DNA from: Leekyejoonella antrihumi
Lineage (GTDB): Bacteria; Actinomycetota; Actinomycetes; Actinomycetales; Dermatophilaceae
Assembly (NCBI RefSeq): GCF_007845645.1
Contig: NZ_VCQV01000026.1
Location: 18,869-75,601 of the forward strand
Direction of reading: 5' to 3'
DNA: 56,733 nucleotides
This document shows, in pieces, positions 1-7,358 of the stretch. The notes under the pieces were generated by a model. It saw only the letters and a list, made by a program, of their open reading frames with translations. It did not search any database and was not told the DNA's origin. The translations under genes and the position numbers were made by a program. Numbering within the stretch: the stretch's first letter is position 1; the number at the start of each line of letters is the position of its first letter.

Positions 1-189
1 CGAGCGAAGCGAGGACTTCGTGGGGTGCTCATGCGGGGTCCCCTCGAAGTACCGAGCGAAGCGAGGACTTCGTGGGGTGCTCATGCGGGGTCCCCTCGAA
101 GTACCGAGCGAAGCGAGGACTTCGTGGGGTGCTCATGCGGGGTCCCCTCGAAGTACCGAGCGAAGCGAGGACTTCGTTGGGTGCTTTTC
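1..189. repeat. 52-bp tandem repeat array (about 3.6 copies)
   Basis: Three exact 52-bp units start at 1, 53 and 105, followed by a partial, diverging unit from 157. Each junction can fold into a hairpin: arms CCCCTCGAAGT and ACTTCGTGGGG (one mismatch) around the loop ACCGAGCGAAGCGAGG. The array lies directly after the stop codon of the leftward FAD-subunit gene, where a terminator would be expected. Related palindromes with other arms occur near 18.5 and 35.4 kb. The array may continue beyond the window edge. Confidence 0.95.
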
Positions 190-1063
190 ATGCCGTCTCC
201 GCACGTTGTGCCGCTTTGTCCAGCGCCCGGCGGACGACCACGCGAGCGAGGTGCACCCGATAGGCACTGCTGCCGTGCAGGTCCGGCGCCGGCGCCAGGT
301 CCGCTGCCGCAGCGTCCGCCGCCGCGTCGAATACCGCTGCGGTCGGGACCTGTCCGCGCAGGAGTTGCTCCGCCTTCGAGCGTCGCAGTGGCACATCGGA
401 GACCCCGATCAGCACGATTCGGGCATCCTCGATCCGTCCGTGCTCGTCCAGTCGCACCTGCGTCGCCACTCCCGCAATGGCGAAGTCGCCGTGCCGGCGC
501 GCCACTTCGTCGAAGCACCCCCCTGTGCGCGGTGCAGCGATCGGAAACCGAACCTGGGTCACGGCCTCGTCCTCCTCGAGGGCAGTGGTCAGGAAGCCCT
601 GGAAGAACTCGGCCGCGGCAATGGTCCGGGTGCCGCGCGCAGCACTTCGAGCCACGATCTCGGCATCCAGTGCGAGTGCCACCGCGGGTGCCTCCGCCGC
701 CGGGTCGGCATGCGCGATGGTCCCGCCGACGGTGCCGCGGCACCGGATCGCGGGGTGGCCGATCAGCGGCATGGCGTCGGCAAGCAGAGGAACGTGCTGC
801 CGCACGAGAGGGGAGGTCTCCGCGGCGTGCTCGCGCGTCATCGCACCGGCGACGACCGTGCCATCGTCGACCTCGAGCTCCCCGAGGCCGGGCACCCGGC
901 CGATGTCGACCACCACGGCCGGGCGGGCCATGCGCAGGGCCAGCAGTGGCACGAGACTCTGACCGCCTGCGATCACCTTCGCATCACCGCCGTGCTCGGC
1001 CAGCAGTGACAGGACCTCGTCCATCGACCGCGGTGCGCGGTAGTCGAACGGCGGCAGCTTCAT
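188..1063 (-). CDS. FAD-binding (medium) subunit of a molybdenum hydroxylase, CO-dehydrogenase/xanthine-dehydrogenase family
   Basis: The 291-aa protein is the usual length for the medium subunit of CoxMSL-type enzymes. The first FAD-pyrophosphate motif AGGQSLVPLL is near residues 32-41, and the second, TVGGTIAHADP, near 111-121. In such complexes this subunit passes electrons from the FeS subunit to FAD. The ATG has a good AAGGAG Shine-Dalgarno. The partner small and large (Mo) subunits are not in the window. They could lie past the left edge, but the repeat array directly after the stop separates them. The substrate cannot be told from this subunit alone. Confidence 0.9.
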   Translation of the reverse strand: MKLPPFDYRAPRSMDEVLSLLAEHGGDAKVIAGGQSLVPLLALRMARPAVVVDIGRVPGLGELEVDDGTVVAGAMTREHAAETSPLVRQHVPLLADAMPLIGHPAIRCRGTVGGTIAHADPAAEAPAVALALDAEIVARSAARGTRTIAAAEFFQGFLTTALEEDEAVTQVRFPIAAPRTGGCFDEVARRHGDFAIAGVATQVRLDEHGRIEDARIVLIGVSDVPLRRSKAEQLLRGQVPTAAVFDAAADAAAADLAPAPDLHGSSAYRVHLARVVVRRALDKAAQRAETA

Positions 1064-1143
1064 TGCGCCGGCTCCTTGCTGCAGCAGGACTGTGCAAGGC
1101 CACGGGATCGCCTACGTGCGCGAGGTCAGGGCCTCCACGACCA

Positions 1144-1173
1144 ACTATGGTGATGCGGCTGCGCCCGTGTCAA
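1144..1173 (-). promoter_or_regulatory. candidate promoter for the FAD-subunit gene
   Basis: On the minus strand TTGACA (1168-1173) is followed after 18 bp by a weak -10 ACTATG/CATAGT-like hexamer (1144-1149), about 80 bp upstream of the start codon. The -35 is perfect and the -10 is poor. The rest of 1064-1287 shows no gene. Confidence 0.35.
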
Positions 1174-1287
1174 CGAATCTGCGCTTCCGGATGCCGAGGT
1201 GTGGCGACGAGTGGGGCCAGACGGCGACGCACCAGTTCTCGACGCAGCCCACGCATGCGCCAAGATCGGGTTCGGTAGGAGACCGCC

Positions 1288-1788
1288 TTACGGCCCTCTT
1301 GTGGTGCGGTTTTCGTCTTCGGGTGGCGCGAGGTGTGCGGCGATGTTGCGGGTGTGGTCGTCGGTGAGCACAGCGCGCAGCACTGCGTCGGCGATGGCGA
1401 GGTCGGCGGGGCGGACGCGGCGGGACAGGCCTCTGTTGAGCCGTTCGATCACGGTGGCCACCGCTCGGGCGTAGGCCTCGCCCTCGGTAGTGAGCGAGAG
1501 GTTCACCTGGCGCGCATCGGCCCTATCGCGCGCCGTGGTGGCGAAGCCTCGCCGTTGCAGGCCGTCGGCCACCTTGCGGGCAGCTTGGCGGGTCACGCCG
1601 AGCGCATCCCCGAGCCGGCCGATCGACACCGGGCCACGGCCCAGCAACCGCAGCACCAACGCGTCGCTGCGGCGGTAGTCGGGGTAGCCCACCGCGTGCA
1701 GTCCGTCGGCCATCTGCGCCAGCCAACTCTGCCGGGCCAGGGCCAGCAGGTCGCCGAATCGGTATGCGGGCGTTGACATATGAGTCAT
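1288..1788 (-). CDS. MarR-family transcriptional regulator
   Basis: A 166-aa protein with a winged HTH around residues 50-110. The recognition-helix region reads IGRLGDALGVTRQAARKVAD and the wing is rich in Arg/Asp (TTARDRADARQVNL), typical of MarR dimers that sense small phenolic or hydrophobic ligands. An alternative ATG lies three codons in. The gene is divergent from a DUF998 membrane protein, and a perfect palindrome sits between them. It probably represses both itself and that neighbour. The ligand is unknown. Confidence 0.88.
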   Translation of the reverse strand: MTHMSTPAYRFGDLLALARQSWLAQMADGLHAVGYPDYRRSDALVLRLLGRGPVSIGRLGDALGVTRQAARKVADGLQRRGFATTARDRADARQVNLSLTTEGEAYARAVATVIERLNRGLSRRVRPADLAIADAVLRAVLTDDHTRNIAAHLAPPEDENRTTRGP

Positions 1789-1801
1789 ACCGGCGCACTC
1801 T

Positions 1802-1820
1802 ACTAGGTATGCAACCTAGT
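1802..1820. promoter_or_regulatory. MarR operator (perfect 7-5-7 palindrome)
   Basis: ACTAGGT-ATGCA-ACCTAGT lies 14 bp upstream of the marR start, in the divergent intergenic region. The size and symmetry are typical for a MarR dimer. Confidence 0.7.
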
Positions 1821-1918
1821 TGCTCATCTGGTTCACGAAACAGTCGGTCCCCTTGCCGCGCTCGCGCGGTTGTGGCGTGCGATGAGCCTCCCGCAGCCGG
1901 CGACGAGGCTCGCCGCCG

Positions 1919-2512
1919 ATGACTTCCCCGCTGGTAGCAGGCGTCGATCTGGCCGCGACGACCGTCGCTCTGGCCGCGATGATCGTCCTGCATGCCCTGC
2001 CCACCGGACTGTCGCCGACCCACGACCCGGTCAGTCAGTATGGGATCACCCGTTACCGCCGGGGCTACCGCGTGCTGACGGTCGCGCTCGGCGTGGCCGG
2101 GCTCAGCGCCGCGGCAGCCGTCGCCATCGCCTACCCGCCACGGCAGCGCTTCACGATCGTGGCCATGCTCGTCGTGTTCGGGCTGTGCCGGCTGGCGATC
2201 TCCTGGTGGCCGATGGACGCGCCCGGGCAGCCCCGGTCGAGTCACGGGACGACCCACGTGATGCTTGCATTCGGCGCGTTCGGAGCCGTCACCGTCGCCG
2301 CCACCCGCATGCGAGAGACAGCCCCACTGCCGTTCAATTCCGGATACCACGACGCTTTCGACGCCGCGTTCTGGCTTCTCGTGATCGGGCTCGTCGGTCT
2401 GTTCATCACCAGGCGCCTCGACGCGCGGCACCGCTACTTCGGCGCCGCCGAACGACTGATCTACGCAGGTATCTACGTGCTGCTGATCGCAACGGGTGTC
2501 AGCACGCTCTGA
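1919..2512 (+). CDS. DUF998-family integral membrane protein
   Basis: A 197-aa hydrophobic protein with about six predicted membrane segments. The family-like loop DPVSQYGITRYRRGYRV follows the first segment (near residues 37-53), and a WWPMDAPG motif is near residue 97. DUF998 proteins have no firmly established function. The divergent MarR gene and shared operator suggest ligand-inducible expression, perhaps in membrane stress or efflux, but that is inference. Confidence 0.8.
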   Translation: MTSPLVAGVDLAATTVALAAMIVLHALPTGLSPTHDPVSQYGITRYRRGYRVLTVALGVAGLSAAAAVAIAYPPRQRFTIVAMLVVFGLCRLAISWWPMDAPGQPRSSHGTTHVMLAFGAFGAVTVAATRMRETAPLPFNSGYHDAFDAAFWLLVIGLVGLFITRRLDARHRYFGAAERLIYAGIYVLLIATGVSTL

Positions 2513-2551
2513 CCAACCCGACACGCCGGACACTCGCGGTCGGCCCTACGG

Positions 2552-3115
2552 GTGCTGGATGCTGGGCGCATGGAACTCCCGCTGCGGATGCCGCGCAACC
2601 TCCCGCGCCACGGTGAGGTGCGGCTTCGCGCGTTCAACGACAGGGATGTGGGGATGCTGCTCAATATGTCCACAGACCCCTACGTTCCGCTGATCGGCAC
2701 GCTGCCTGCAAACACGGACCGTGCCGGAGCGCTGGGCTACATCGAACGCCAACATGACCGGCTGGCCACCGGGACCGGATACTCCTTCTGCATCGCACTC
2801 ACCACGACCGATCAGGCCGTTGGAGGGGCCGGCCTCTGGCTCACGTCCATCGAGCAGGGCCGCGCCACCGCGGGCTACGCCATCGCGCCCAGGCACCGCG
2901 GGCGTGGCCTGGCGGGTGAGGCGCTTCGGGCCCTCACGACCTTTGCCTGGACCCTGCCCGAGGTCCAGCGCATCGAGCTCTACATCGAGCCCTGGAACAC
3001 GGCCTCCGAAAGGACCGCTCAAACCGCCGACTACCAGTGCGAAGGCCTCCTGCGAAGCCATCAGGTGATCGACGGCAACCGGGTCGACATGCTGCTCTAT
3101 GCCGCCGTCGCCTGA
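2552..3115 (+). CDS. GNAT N-acetyltransferase, RimJ/RimL type
   Basis: 187 aa, or 181 aa from the ATG at 2570. The N-terminal GEVRLRAFNDRD strand-helix is typical of RimJ/RimL-like enzymes. The acetyl-CoA pyrophosphate loop HRGRGLAGEALRAL lies near residues 115-128, followed by the ELYIEPWNTAS segment that in the family carries the N-x-x-S/A motif. The acceptor (protein N-terminus, antibiotic or metabolite) is not predictable. It is a single rightward gene whose 3' end abuts the first copy of a palindromic element. Confidence 0.88.
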   Translation: MLDAGRMELPLRMPRNLPRHGEVRLRAFNDRDVGMLLNMSTDPYVPLIGTLPANTDRAGALGYIERQHDRLATGTGYSFCIALTTTDQAVGGAGLWLTSIEQGRATAGYAIAPRHRGRGLAGEALRALTTFAWTLPEVQRIELYIEPWNTASERTAQTADYQCEGLLRSHQVIDGNRVDMLLYAAVA

Positions 3116-3122
3116 CCCTCAT

Positions 3123-3178
3123 CGAGATCGCATTATCCGGTCCCGTTTCGCAATTTTGGGCAAGATAGTGCGATCTCG
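3123..3178. repeat. palindromic dispersed element, copy 1
   Basis: Arms at 3123-3137 and 3164-3178 pair with one mismatch (CGAGATCGCATTATC with its complement). The loop contains TTTCGCAATTTTGGGCAAGA. A second copy, about 86% identical in the same orientation, is at 3862-3917. The pair brackets a two-gene unit on the minus strand. It could be a REP-like element, a terminator or a protein-binding site. Confidence 0.8.
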
Positions 3179-3269
3179 CGCGAGGGTCGGTCCAGACGGT
3201 GCGATATCGATGCGGACAGTCATCGGTCGGCCAACTCCCACGGCGGGCGCCACGCCGGCTGCGGGGTGC

Positions 3270-3641
3270 TCATGACCGCTGCTGCTGGGACAGGTAATCG
3301 ACCGGGATGCCGCGCCGTGAGGCGTAGGCGATCTCCGACTTGGTCGACTCGCCGACATACCCGTTGACGTCGAGTACGTAGATGTAGTCGGCCAGGTCGA
3401 TCTTGCGCTTGTGCAACTCGTCCAGGGCGACCTCCTCGACCGAGTCGTGACTCACGCCGTCACCGTGCCGGTGCTGGGCCCTGGCGTGTGGGCAGAAACC
3501 GATGGAGAGCACGATCTCGCCCGCCATGGTCAAGTCATAGTTGGCCTGCTGGAACTCGTCGTAGAACCGGCTCGAACCGCACAGGCACACGATGGTCGGC
3601 CGGGTGTCGGCGTCGAAGATTCGTTGCAGCTCGGCGCTCAT
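3270..3641 (-). CDS. nucleoside 2-deoxyribosyltransferase-like (DUF4406-type) protein
   Basis: A 123-aa protein. The start codon is chosen at MSAELQRIF because a GGAGAGG Shine-Dalgarno precedes it; the frame stays open upstream through the repeat, which I treat as non-coding. The motifs CLCGSSRFYDEF (nucleotide-binding loop), ELHKRKIDLADYIYVLDV and GYVGESTKSEIAYA match the small Rossmann-like family related to nucleoside 2-deoxyribosyltransferases that is common in phages and actinobacteria. The actual reaction is unproven. It lies between two copies of a palindromic element, with a small ORF just upstream, and may be a mobile two-gene cassette. Confidence 0.8.
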   Translation of the reverse strand: MSAELQRIFDADTRPTIVCLCGSSRFYDEFQQANYDLTMAGEIVLSIGFCPHARAQHRHGDGVSHDSVEEVALDELHKRKIDLADYIYVLDVNGYVGESTKSEIAYASRRGIPVDYLSQQQRS

Positions 3642-3670
3642 GATGTGTTCCTCTCCCCGAAGCTGCGCGG

Positions 3671-3796
3671 TCAATCCTTGATGGTGTCGGTCGCTTGCGA
3701 CCACCGGCAGCGCCAGCCAGTGCCGCCGGCGCGCACATAGGTGTCGAGATGCCAGCACTCTGCCTCCAGGTCGCCGACAAAAGATCCGCTCGTCAT
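3671..3796 (-). CDS. small hypothetical protein (41 aa)
   Basis: Begins MTSGSFVGDLEAECWHLDTY and ends in TDTIKD. The composition (Trp, Cys, acidic residues) looks coding, and the stop lies 29 bp before the deoxyribosyltransferase-like gene, so the two could be co-transcribed. The Shine-Dalgarno is weak. I do not recognise a family. It sits inside the segment bracketed by the two palindromic elements. Confidence 0.4.
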   Translation of the reverse strand: MTSGSFVGDLEAECWHLDTYVRAGGTGWRCRWSQATDTIKD

Positions 3797-3861
3797 ACCT
3801 GACGGCTACGTGTCCGGGCGCGTCCCTTGCCGGCATCGCAATTTCCCGTCTTACCCGTGCT

Positions 3862-3917
3862 CGAGATCGCTTTATCTGGTCGTATTTCGCAATTTTGGGC
3901 AAGATAACGCGATATCG
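3862..3917. repeat. palindromic dispersed element, copy 2
   Basis: Arms at 3862-3876 and 3903-3917. The central 22 bases on the minus strand (from TATCTTGCCC to GCGAAA) are identical to copy 1. The flank GCGATATCGCTGCGGACC resembles the flank about 30 bp after copy 1 (GCGATATCGATGCGGAC), so the homology extends beyond the hairpin. The remaining 3925-4101 shows no gene. Confidence 0.8.
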
Positions 3918-4101
3918 CTGCGGACCGGTCATACATTGACACCTGATCGTCCTGTTTCGAACGGATCCCCCATGTGGCGCGCTCCGCAGGTCGATCGGGT
4001 TGCGGCGAGTACCTCGGGGTGGCGACTCGCGTCGAACCGGTGGTCGTACCGGAATCGCGGCGCCGGTTCTCACCCGGATGGAAAACCGCGGACGAATGCT
4101 G

Positions 4102-4497
4102 TCACCAGGCGTTGCGCGTGGGTCGACACAGGCAGAACGGGTGTCCGGCCGGGTCGGCGTACACGCGGAAACCTCGCGGCGGCGACGGCGCGGGCGGCTC
4201 GACCGGGTCGATCGCTAGGCCTCCGAGCGCCAGCACTCGCTGGTGCGCGGCGGCGATGTCGGTGACGAAGAAGTCGACGTGCGCCTGCTGAGGGACATCA
4301 TTTTTCGGCCAGGTCGGCGGCACGTGGTCGGGCGCGAGCTGGAAGCTCAGCTGCGGCCCCGGCCCGGTGATCGTGACCCAGTCGTCGTCGCTGTCGGCGG
4401 TGACGGCGTAGCCGAGCAAATCCGCGTAGAACGCGGCCAGGGCCCGCGGGTCCGGACAGTCGAGAGCCAGGGTGTGGAAGACCGGTCGATCACTCAT
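4102..4497 (-). CDS. VOC-superfamily (glyoxalase-like) protein
   Basis: A 131-aa protein taken from MSDRPVFHTLALDC. Two beta-alpha-beta-beta-beta repeats are visible: FHTLALDCPDPRALAAFYADLLG at the N-terminus and HVDFFVTDIAAAHQRVLALG in the middle. It ends in YADPAGHPFCLC, the pattern of the metal-binding or substrate-pocket strand in this group. Such single-domain proteins can be dioxygenases, lyases or drug-binding proteins; the substrate is unknown. It is transcribed divergently from an alpha/beta hydrolase. Confidence 0.85.
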   Translation of the reverse strand: MSDRPVFHTLALDCPDPRALAAFYADLLGYAVTADSDDDWVTITGPGPQLSFQLAPDHVPPTWPKNDVPQQAHVDFFVTDIAAAHQRVLALGGLAIDPVEPPAPSPPRGFRVYADPAGHPFCLCRPTRNAW

Positions 4498-4538
4498 ACC
4501 TCTCAGGTTAGTCGCTGCCACCGACAACGAGGTGCCGC

Positions 4539-5366
4539 GTGCCACGAGCAACAGTCCCCATCCGCAGACGGCATCGACCGGGCTCGGCCACGCCGTGGTG
4601 TGATGTCGGGGTGGATGGGCTGCAGGTCACCGGTGATGCGCACGATGGCATCATCCGTGAGGTCAGTTTCGGGTTGCATCACAACGGGCGGGAGGTGCCT
4701 GGTGTGCTGTGGCGACCGGAGACCGACTCGGTCGCTCCCGTCGTTTTGCTGGGGCACGGAGGTAGCGGCCACAAGCGAAGCGAACGCAACGTCCGATTGG
4801 CGACGTGGTTCGCTCGTGCGGGGATCGCGTCGCTGTCCATCGACGGCCCGTTTCACGGAGACCGAGCTGTCGGTGGTGACGGACCGTTGGACTATCAGGA
4901 CCGTATCGTCCAGGTCGGCGCCCGGATCATTCATGACCGCATGCGTCAAGACTGGTTGGGCGCGCTCGATGCAGCCGAACAGTCCGGCTGGATCGATGGG
5001 CGAGGTGTTGCATTCCTTGGCATGTCAATGGGAGCCAGGTACGGGCTGCCGGTCTGCGCCGCTCTCGGCCCCCGATTGCGGTGCGCAGTCATCGGAAAGT
5101 TCGGCCTCACCCAGACCGACCTCCTACCCCAAGGCCTCACGGTCAGCGACCTGATCATCGAAGCCGCCGCCGCCATACGCGCGCCGGTCCTGCAGCACAT
5201 TCAGTGGCATGACGAGCTCTTCCCCCGTGATGGTCAGCGCAAGCTCTTCGATGTCATTCAGTCTCCCGGGAAGCTGCTTCGTGGGCGGCCGGGCCGGCAC
5301 GCCCTCACCCGTCCCGACGACGAGTTCGCCTGGCGTGAGCACGTGGCGACCCATCTCGCTCCGTGA
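4539..5366 (+). CDS. alpha/beta hydrolase, dienelactone-hydrolase-like
   Basis: 275 aa from the GTG at 4539 (GAGG Shine-Dalgarno 6 bp upstream), or 251 aa from a GTG at 4611. VVLLGHGGSGHK forms the oxyanion-hole segment. The nucleophile elbow is GMSMG (Ser), and the C-terminal GRHALTRPDDEF region should hold the catalytic His. The fold is clear but the substrate is not. The gene ends in a strong shared hairpin facing a convergent GNAT gene. Confidence 0.85.
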   Translation: MPRATVPIRRRHRPGSATPWCDVGVDGLQVTGDAHDGIIREVSFGLHHNGREVPGVLWRPETDSVAPVVLLGHGGSGHKRSERNVRLATWFARAGIASLSIDGPFHGDRAVGGDGPLDYQDRIVQVGARIIHDRMRQDWLGALDAAEQSGWIDGRGVAFLGMSMGARYGLPVCAALGPRLRCAVIGKFGLTQTDLLPQGLTVSDLIIEAAAAIRAPVLQHIQWHDELFPRDGQRKLFDVIQSPGKLLRGRPGRHALTRPDDEFAWREHVATHLAP

Positions 5367-5392
5367 GATAGGCCAGTGCCCGGCTCGCGTTC

Positions 5393-5433
5393 CTGGCCGG
5401 GGCGAGGTGAGAGCATCACTTCACCCCGGCCAG
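5393..5433. terminator. bidirectional terminator hairpin
   Basis: Outer stem CTGGCCGGGG (5393-5402) pairs with CCCCGGCCAG (5424-5433). The inner GAGGTGA pairs with TCACTTC. The hairpin sits between the convergent hydrolase (ends 5366) and GNAT (ends 5438) genes. Confidence 0.8.
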
Positions 5434-5437
5434 ATTG

Positions 5438-5932
5438 TTACAGCGACCGTAGATAGGTAGCCGTCGGGATCACGTAGAACCCGAGCGCCTCATACAGTCG
5501 CCGAGCCGGGGCATGGAAGGTATCTCCGCCGGTTCCGAGTTCGACGAACCTCATGCCATCGGCCCGCATCTGACTCATCGCGTGCTCCATCAGCGCGGTC
5601 CCAATACCTGCGCCCCGGTGACCGGCGTCGACCGCGATGATGTCAATCTCGCCGTGCGTCGGTCGAGAGGTGTCGGGACACCACGCCACGTAACCAGTGA
5701 TCTGGTCTTCGTCATCAACGGCGACGGCGACATGCTTGCCCTCGGCAGGACTGTGCAAACTCGGGACTTGCCATCGGTGGTCCTCCTCCCACTGACCGTG
5801 CTGATGAGTGATGACGTGCTCGTCGTGATTCATCAATTGCGGGAAGGACTGCTCATAGAACGGTCTGAACGTGCTGATCGTCAGGGCGATCAGTGTGTCC
5901 TGATCACTGTCGCGGTACACGCGAATACGCAT
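5438..5932 (-). CDS. GNAT N-acetyltransferase
   Basis: A 164-aa single-domain GNAT. The acetyl-CoA loop AGHRGAGIGTALMEHAMSQM lies near residues 104-123, preceded by the strand GEIDIIAVD. The C-terminal APARRLYEALGFYVI is the usual helix alpha4/beta7 end. It resembles stand-alone small-molecule acetyltransferases. The start is MRIRVYRDSDQD. An unusually structured stretch with two nested perfect inverted repeats lies immediately upstream and may be in its leader. Confidence 0.88.
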   Translation of the reverse strand: MRIRVYRDSDQDTLIALTISTFRPFYEQSFPQLMNHDEHVITHQHGQWEEDHRWQVPSLHSPAEGKHVAVAVDDEDQITGYVAWCPDTSRPTHGEIDIIAVDAGHRGAGIGTALMEHAMSQMRADGMRFVELGTGGDTFHAPARRLYEALGFYVIPTATYLRSL

Positions 5933-5946
5933 GGGATGCCTCTCAA

Positions 5947-6013
5947 GTTGAGAACGGGGATGAAAAGATCGCCCGTGCTCGGATAAGCACGGGCGCGAAG
6001 GCCAGTTCTCAAC
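5947..6013 (-). promoter_or_regulatory. nested inverted repeats upstream of the GNAT gene (possible leader structure)
   Basis: Outer arms GTTGAGAAC (5947-5955) and GTTCTCAAC (6005-6013) are perfect. Inside, GCCCGTGCT (5971-5979) and AGCACGGGC (5986-5994) form a 9-bp stem with a 6-nt loop. On the minus strand the inner stem is followed by GATCTTTTC. The outer arm ends 15 bp before the GNAT start. I do not recognise a known riboswitch class. Confidence 0.5.
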
Positions 6014-6075
6014 GGGTGCGCGTCAGCACAAAGGCATGCATGGCAGTCCATGGTGCCGCACACCCCAACGGGCTG

Positions 6076-6665
6076 TCACCCGAGATTCAGACCCATCGCT
6101 GCCGCCACCGACCCGCCATCGCTTCCGGTCGATGACTCGCCCGGTTTCGTCCACTCGATCGTGTAGCGGAAACCCAGGTGATGGTGCATCCCTGCGCCGG
6201 GAAGCTGCTGCCGCACGGCGTGTTCGATCTCATCGAAGGTGAGGCGAGGGTCCGCGATCGGGAACTGGGACGGCCCGGACGGTTGCTGCGAAGCCCACGG
6301 GTGCCGCACACACCCGATGAGCGAGTTTGTCACCGTTGCGGCAACATCAGAGGAGGTCCGTCACCTACCCCGGTCGTGCAAGTCCCACGCAGAGGAAAAC
6401 GGGTGGCGGACGCCTGCCGCATGTCGGCGTCAGCATCGAGGCCATGGACGCGGTCGAAGGGTTCCGCGAGAGCGGCCACCAACTCGCCACAACCGCATCC
6501 GACGTCCAATGCGTCGCGTCGCCGGGCGGGGAGCCGGGTGATGATCCATGCGTGGAAGGCATCGTTGTGGCTCCACGGATGGCGCGCATTCAACTCGCTC
6601 CTTCTCTTCGCGAGCCACCAGCGGTCCTGCCTCACCAGGTGCCGAATGTCCACGGACCACAGCAT
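6076..6665 (-). pseudogene. class I SAM-dependent methyltransferase, internally deleted
   Basis: The N-terminal part (from 6665) reads HLVRQDRWWLAKRRSELN, then motif I DALDVGCGCGELV and the acidic HGLDADADM, as in UbiE/COQ5-like methyltransferases. After about 85 residues the homology stops. A different frame then gives a typical C-terminus (PRLTFDEIEHAVRQQLPGA to FRYTIEWTKPG, ending near 6130). The middle of the domain (motifs II-III and the substrate region) is missing, so the junction around 6330-6420 is a deletion plus a frameshift. The remnant cannot make a full Rossmann fold. Confidence 0.65.
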
Positions 6666-6760
6666 GGCGGCTCGGCGCCTTCCGCACGCCGATATCCGGC
6701 GCCGACGATGATCGCGGCGCGACCGGATGTCAGCAAAGATGGAGCGTCCGCTTGGAAGGG

Positions 6761-7303
6761 ATGATGATGAGGCAACCGACCCTGTTCCTGACCGTGGGAC
6801 TACCAGGCACCGGCAAGACCACCGCGGCGCGTTCCATCGAGATCGACCAGCACGCGCTTCGGCTCACCAAGGACGAATGGGTGAAGGCTCTCTTCGGGCG
6901 CGACAATCCGCCATCGGCCTCCGACGTGATCGAAGGACGACTCATCGAGGTCGCGCTGCGCGCCTTGGAGCTCGGCTGCAACGTCGTCATCGACTTCGGC
7001 CTGTGGAGTCGCAATGAGCGCTCTGCGCTGAGGCAGGCCGCGGTTGACGTCGGTGCGCTGGTGGAGATGCGCTACTTCGAACTCACCCCGGTCGAGCAGC
7101 GGGTCCGACTGGATCAGCGCCTCGCCGAAGCGCCCCACACGACCTGGCAAATCACTGACGACGATCTCGCCGAATGGGCGACCCACTTCGATGTCCCTGC
7201 TCCAGGTGAACTCGATGGCGGGGAACCTCTTGACGAGCCCCCGGCCGGTTTCGCGACCTGGAGCGACTGGCGCGCGGATCGATGGCCGCCAACCCGCTGC
7301 TGA
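6761..7303 (+). CDS. P-loop ATPase/kinase, zeta-toxin/gluconate-kinase-like
   Basis: About 180 aa. Three consecutive ATGs (6761, 6764, 6767) follow a GGAAGGG Shine-Dalgarno, so the exact start is uncertain. The Walker A motif GLPGTGKTT is near residues 13-21. RLTKDEWVKALFGRD and NVVIDFGLWSRNERSALRQA follow the pattern of small AAA_33 kinases that phosphorylate metabolites or drugs. No antitoxin gene is adjacent, so a toxin role is unlikely. The substrate is unknown. Confidence 0.82.
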   Translation: MMMRQPTLFLTVGLPGTGKTTAARSIEIDQHALRLTKDEWVKALFGRDNPPSASDVIEGRLIEVALRALELGCNVVIDFGLWSRNERSALRQAAVDVGALVEMRYFELTPVEQRVRLDQRLAEAPHTTWQITDDDLAEWATHFDVPAPGELDGGEPLDEPPAGFATWSDWRADRWPPTRC

Positions 7304-7358
7304 CGACATCGTGCCCCGACGCGTAGACCGGGGTTACGACACGGCGATGCCCCGATCG

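Noticed and set aside
1-189. CRISPR-like array
   Set aside because: The 52-bp units are contiguous and identical with no unique spacers, and no cas genes are present.
3123-3917. Integron attC sites flanking a gene cassette
   Set aside because: The arms lack the GTTRRRY/RYYYAAC core sites and no integrase is present.
6761-7303. Zeta-type toxin of a toxin-antitoxin pair
   Set aside because: No small antitoxin gene is adjacent, and the motifs fit metabolite kinases equally well.
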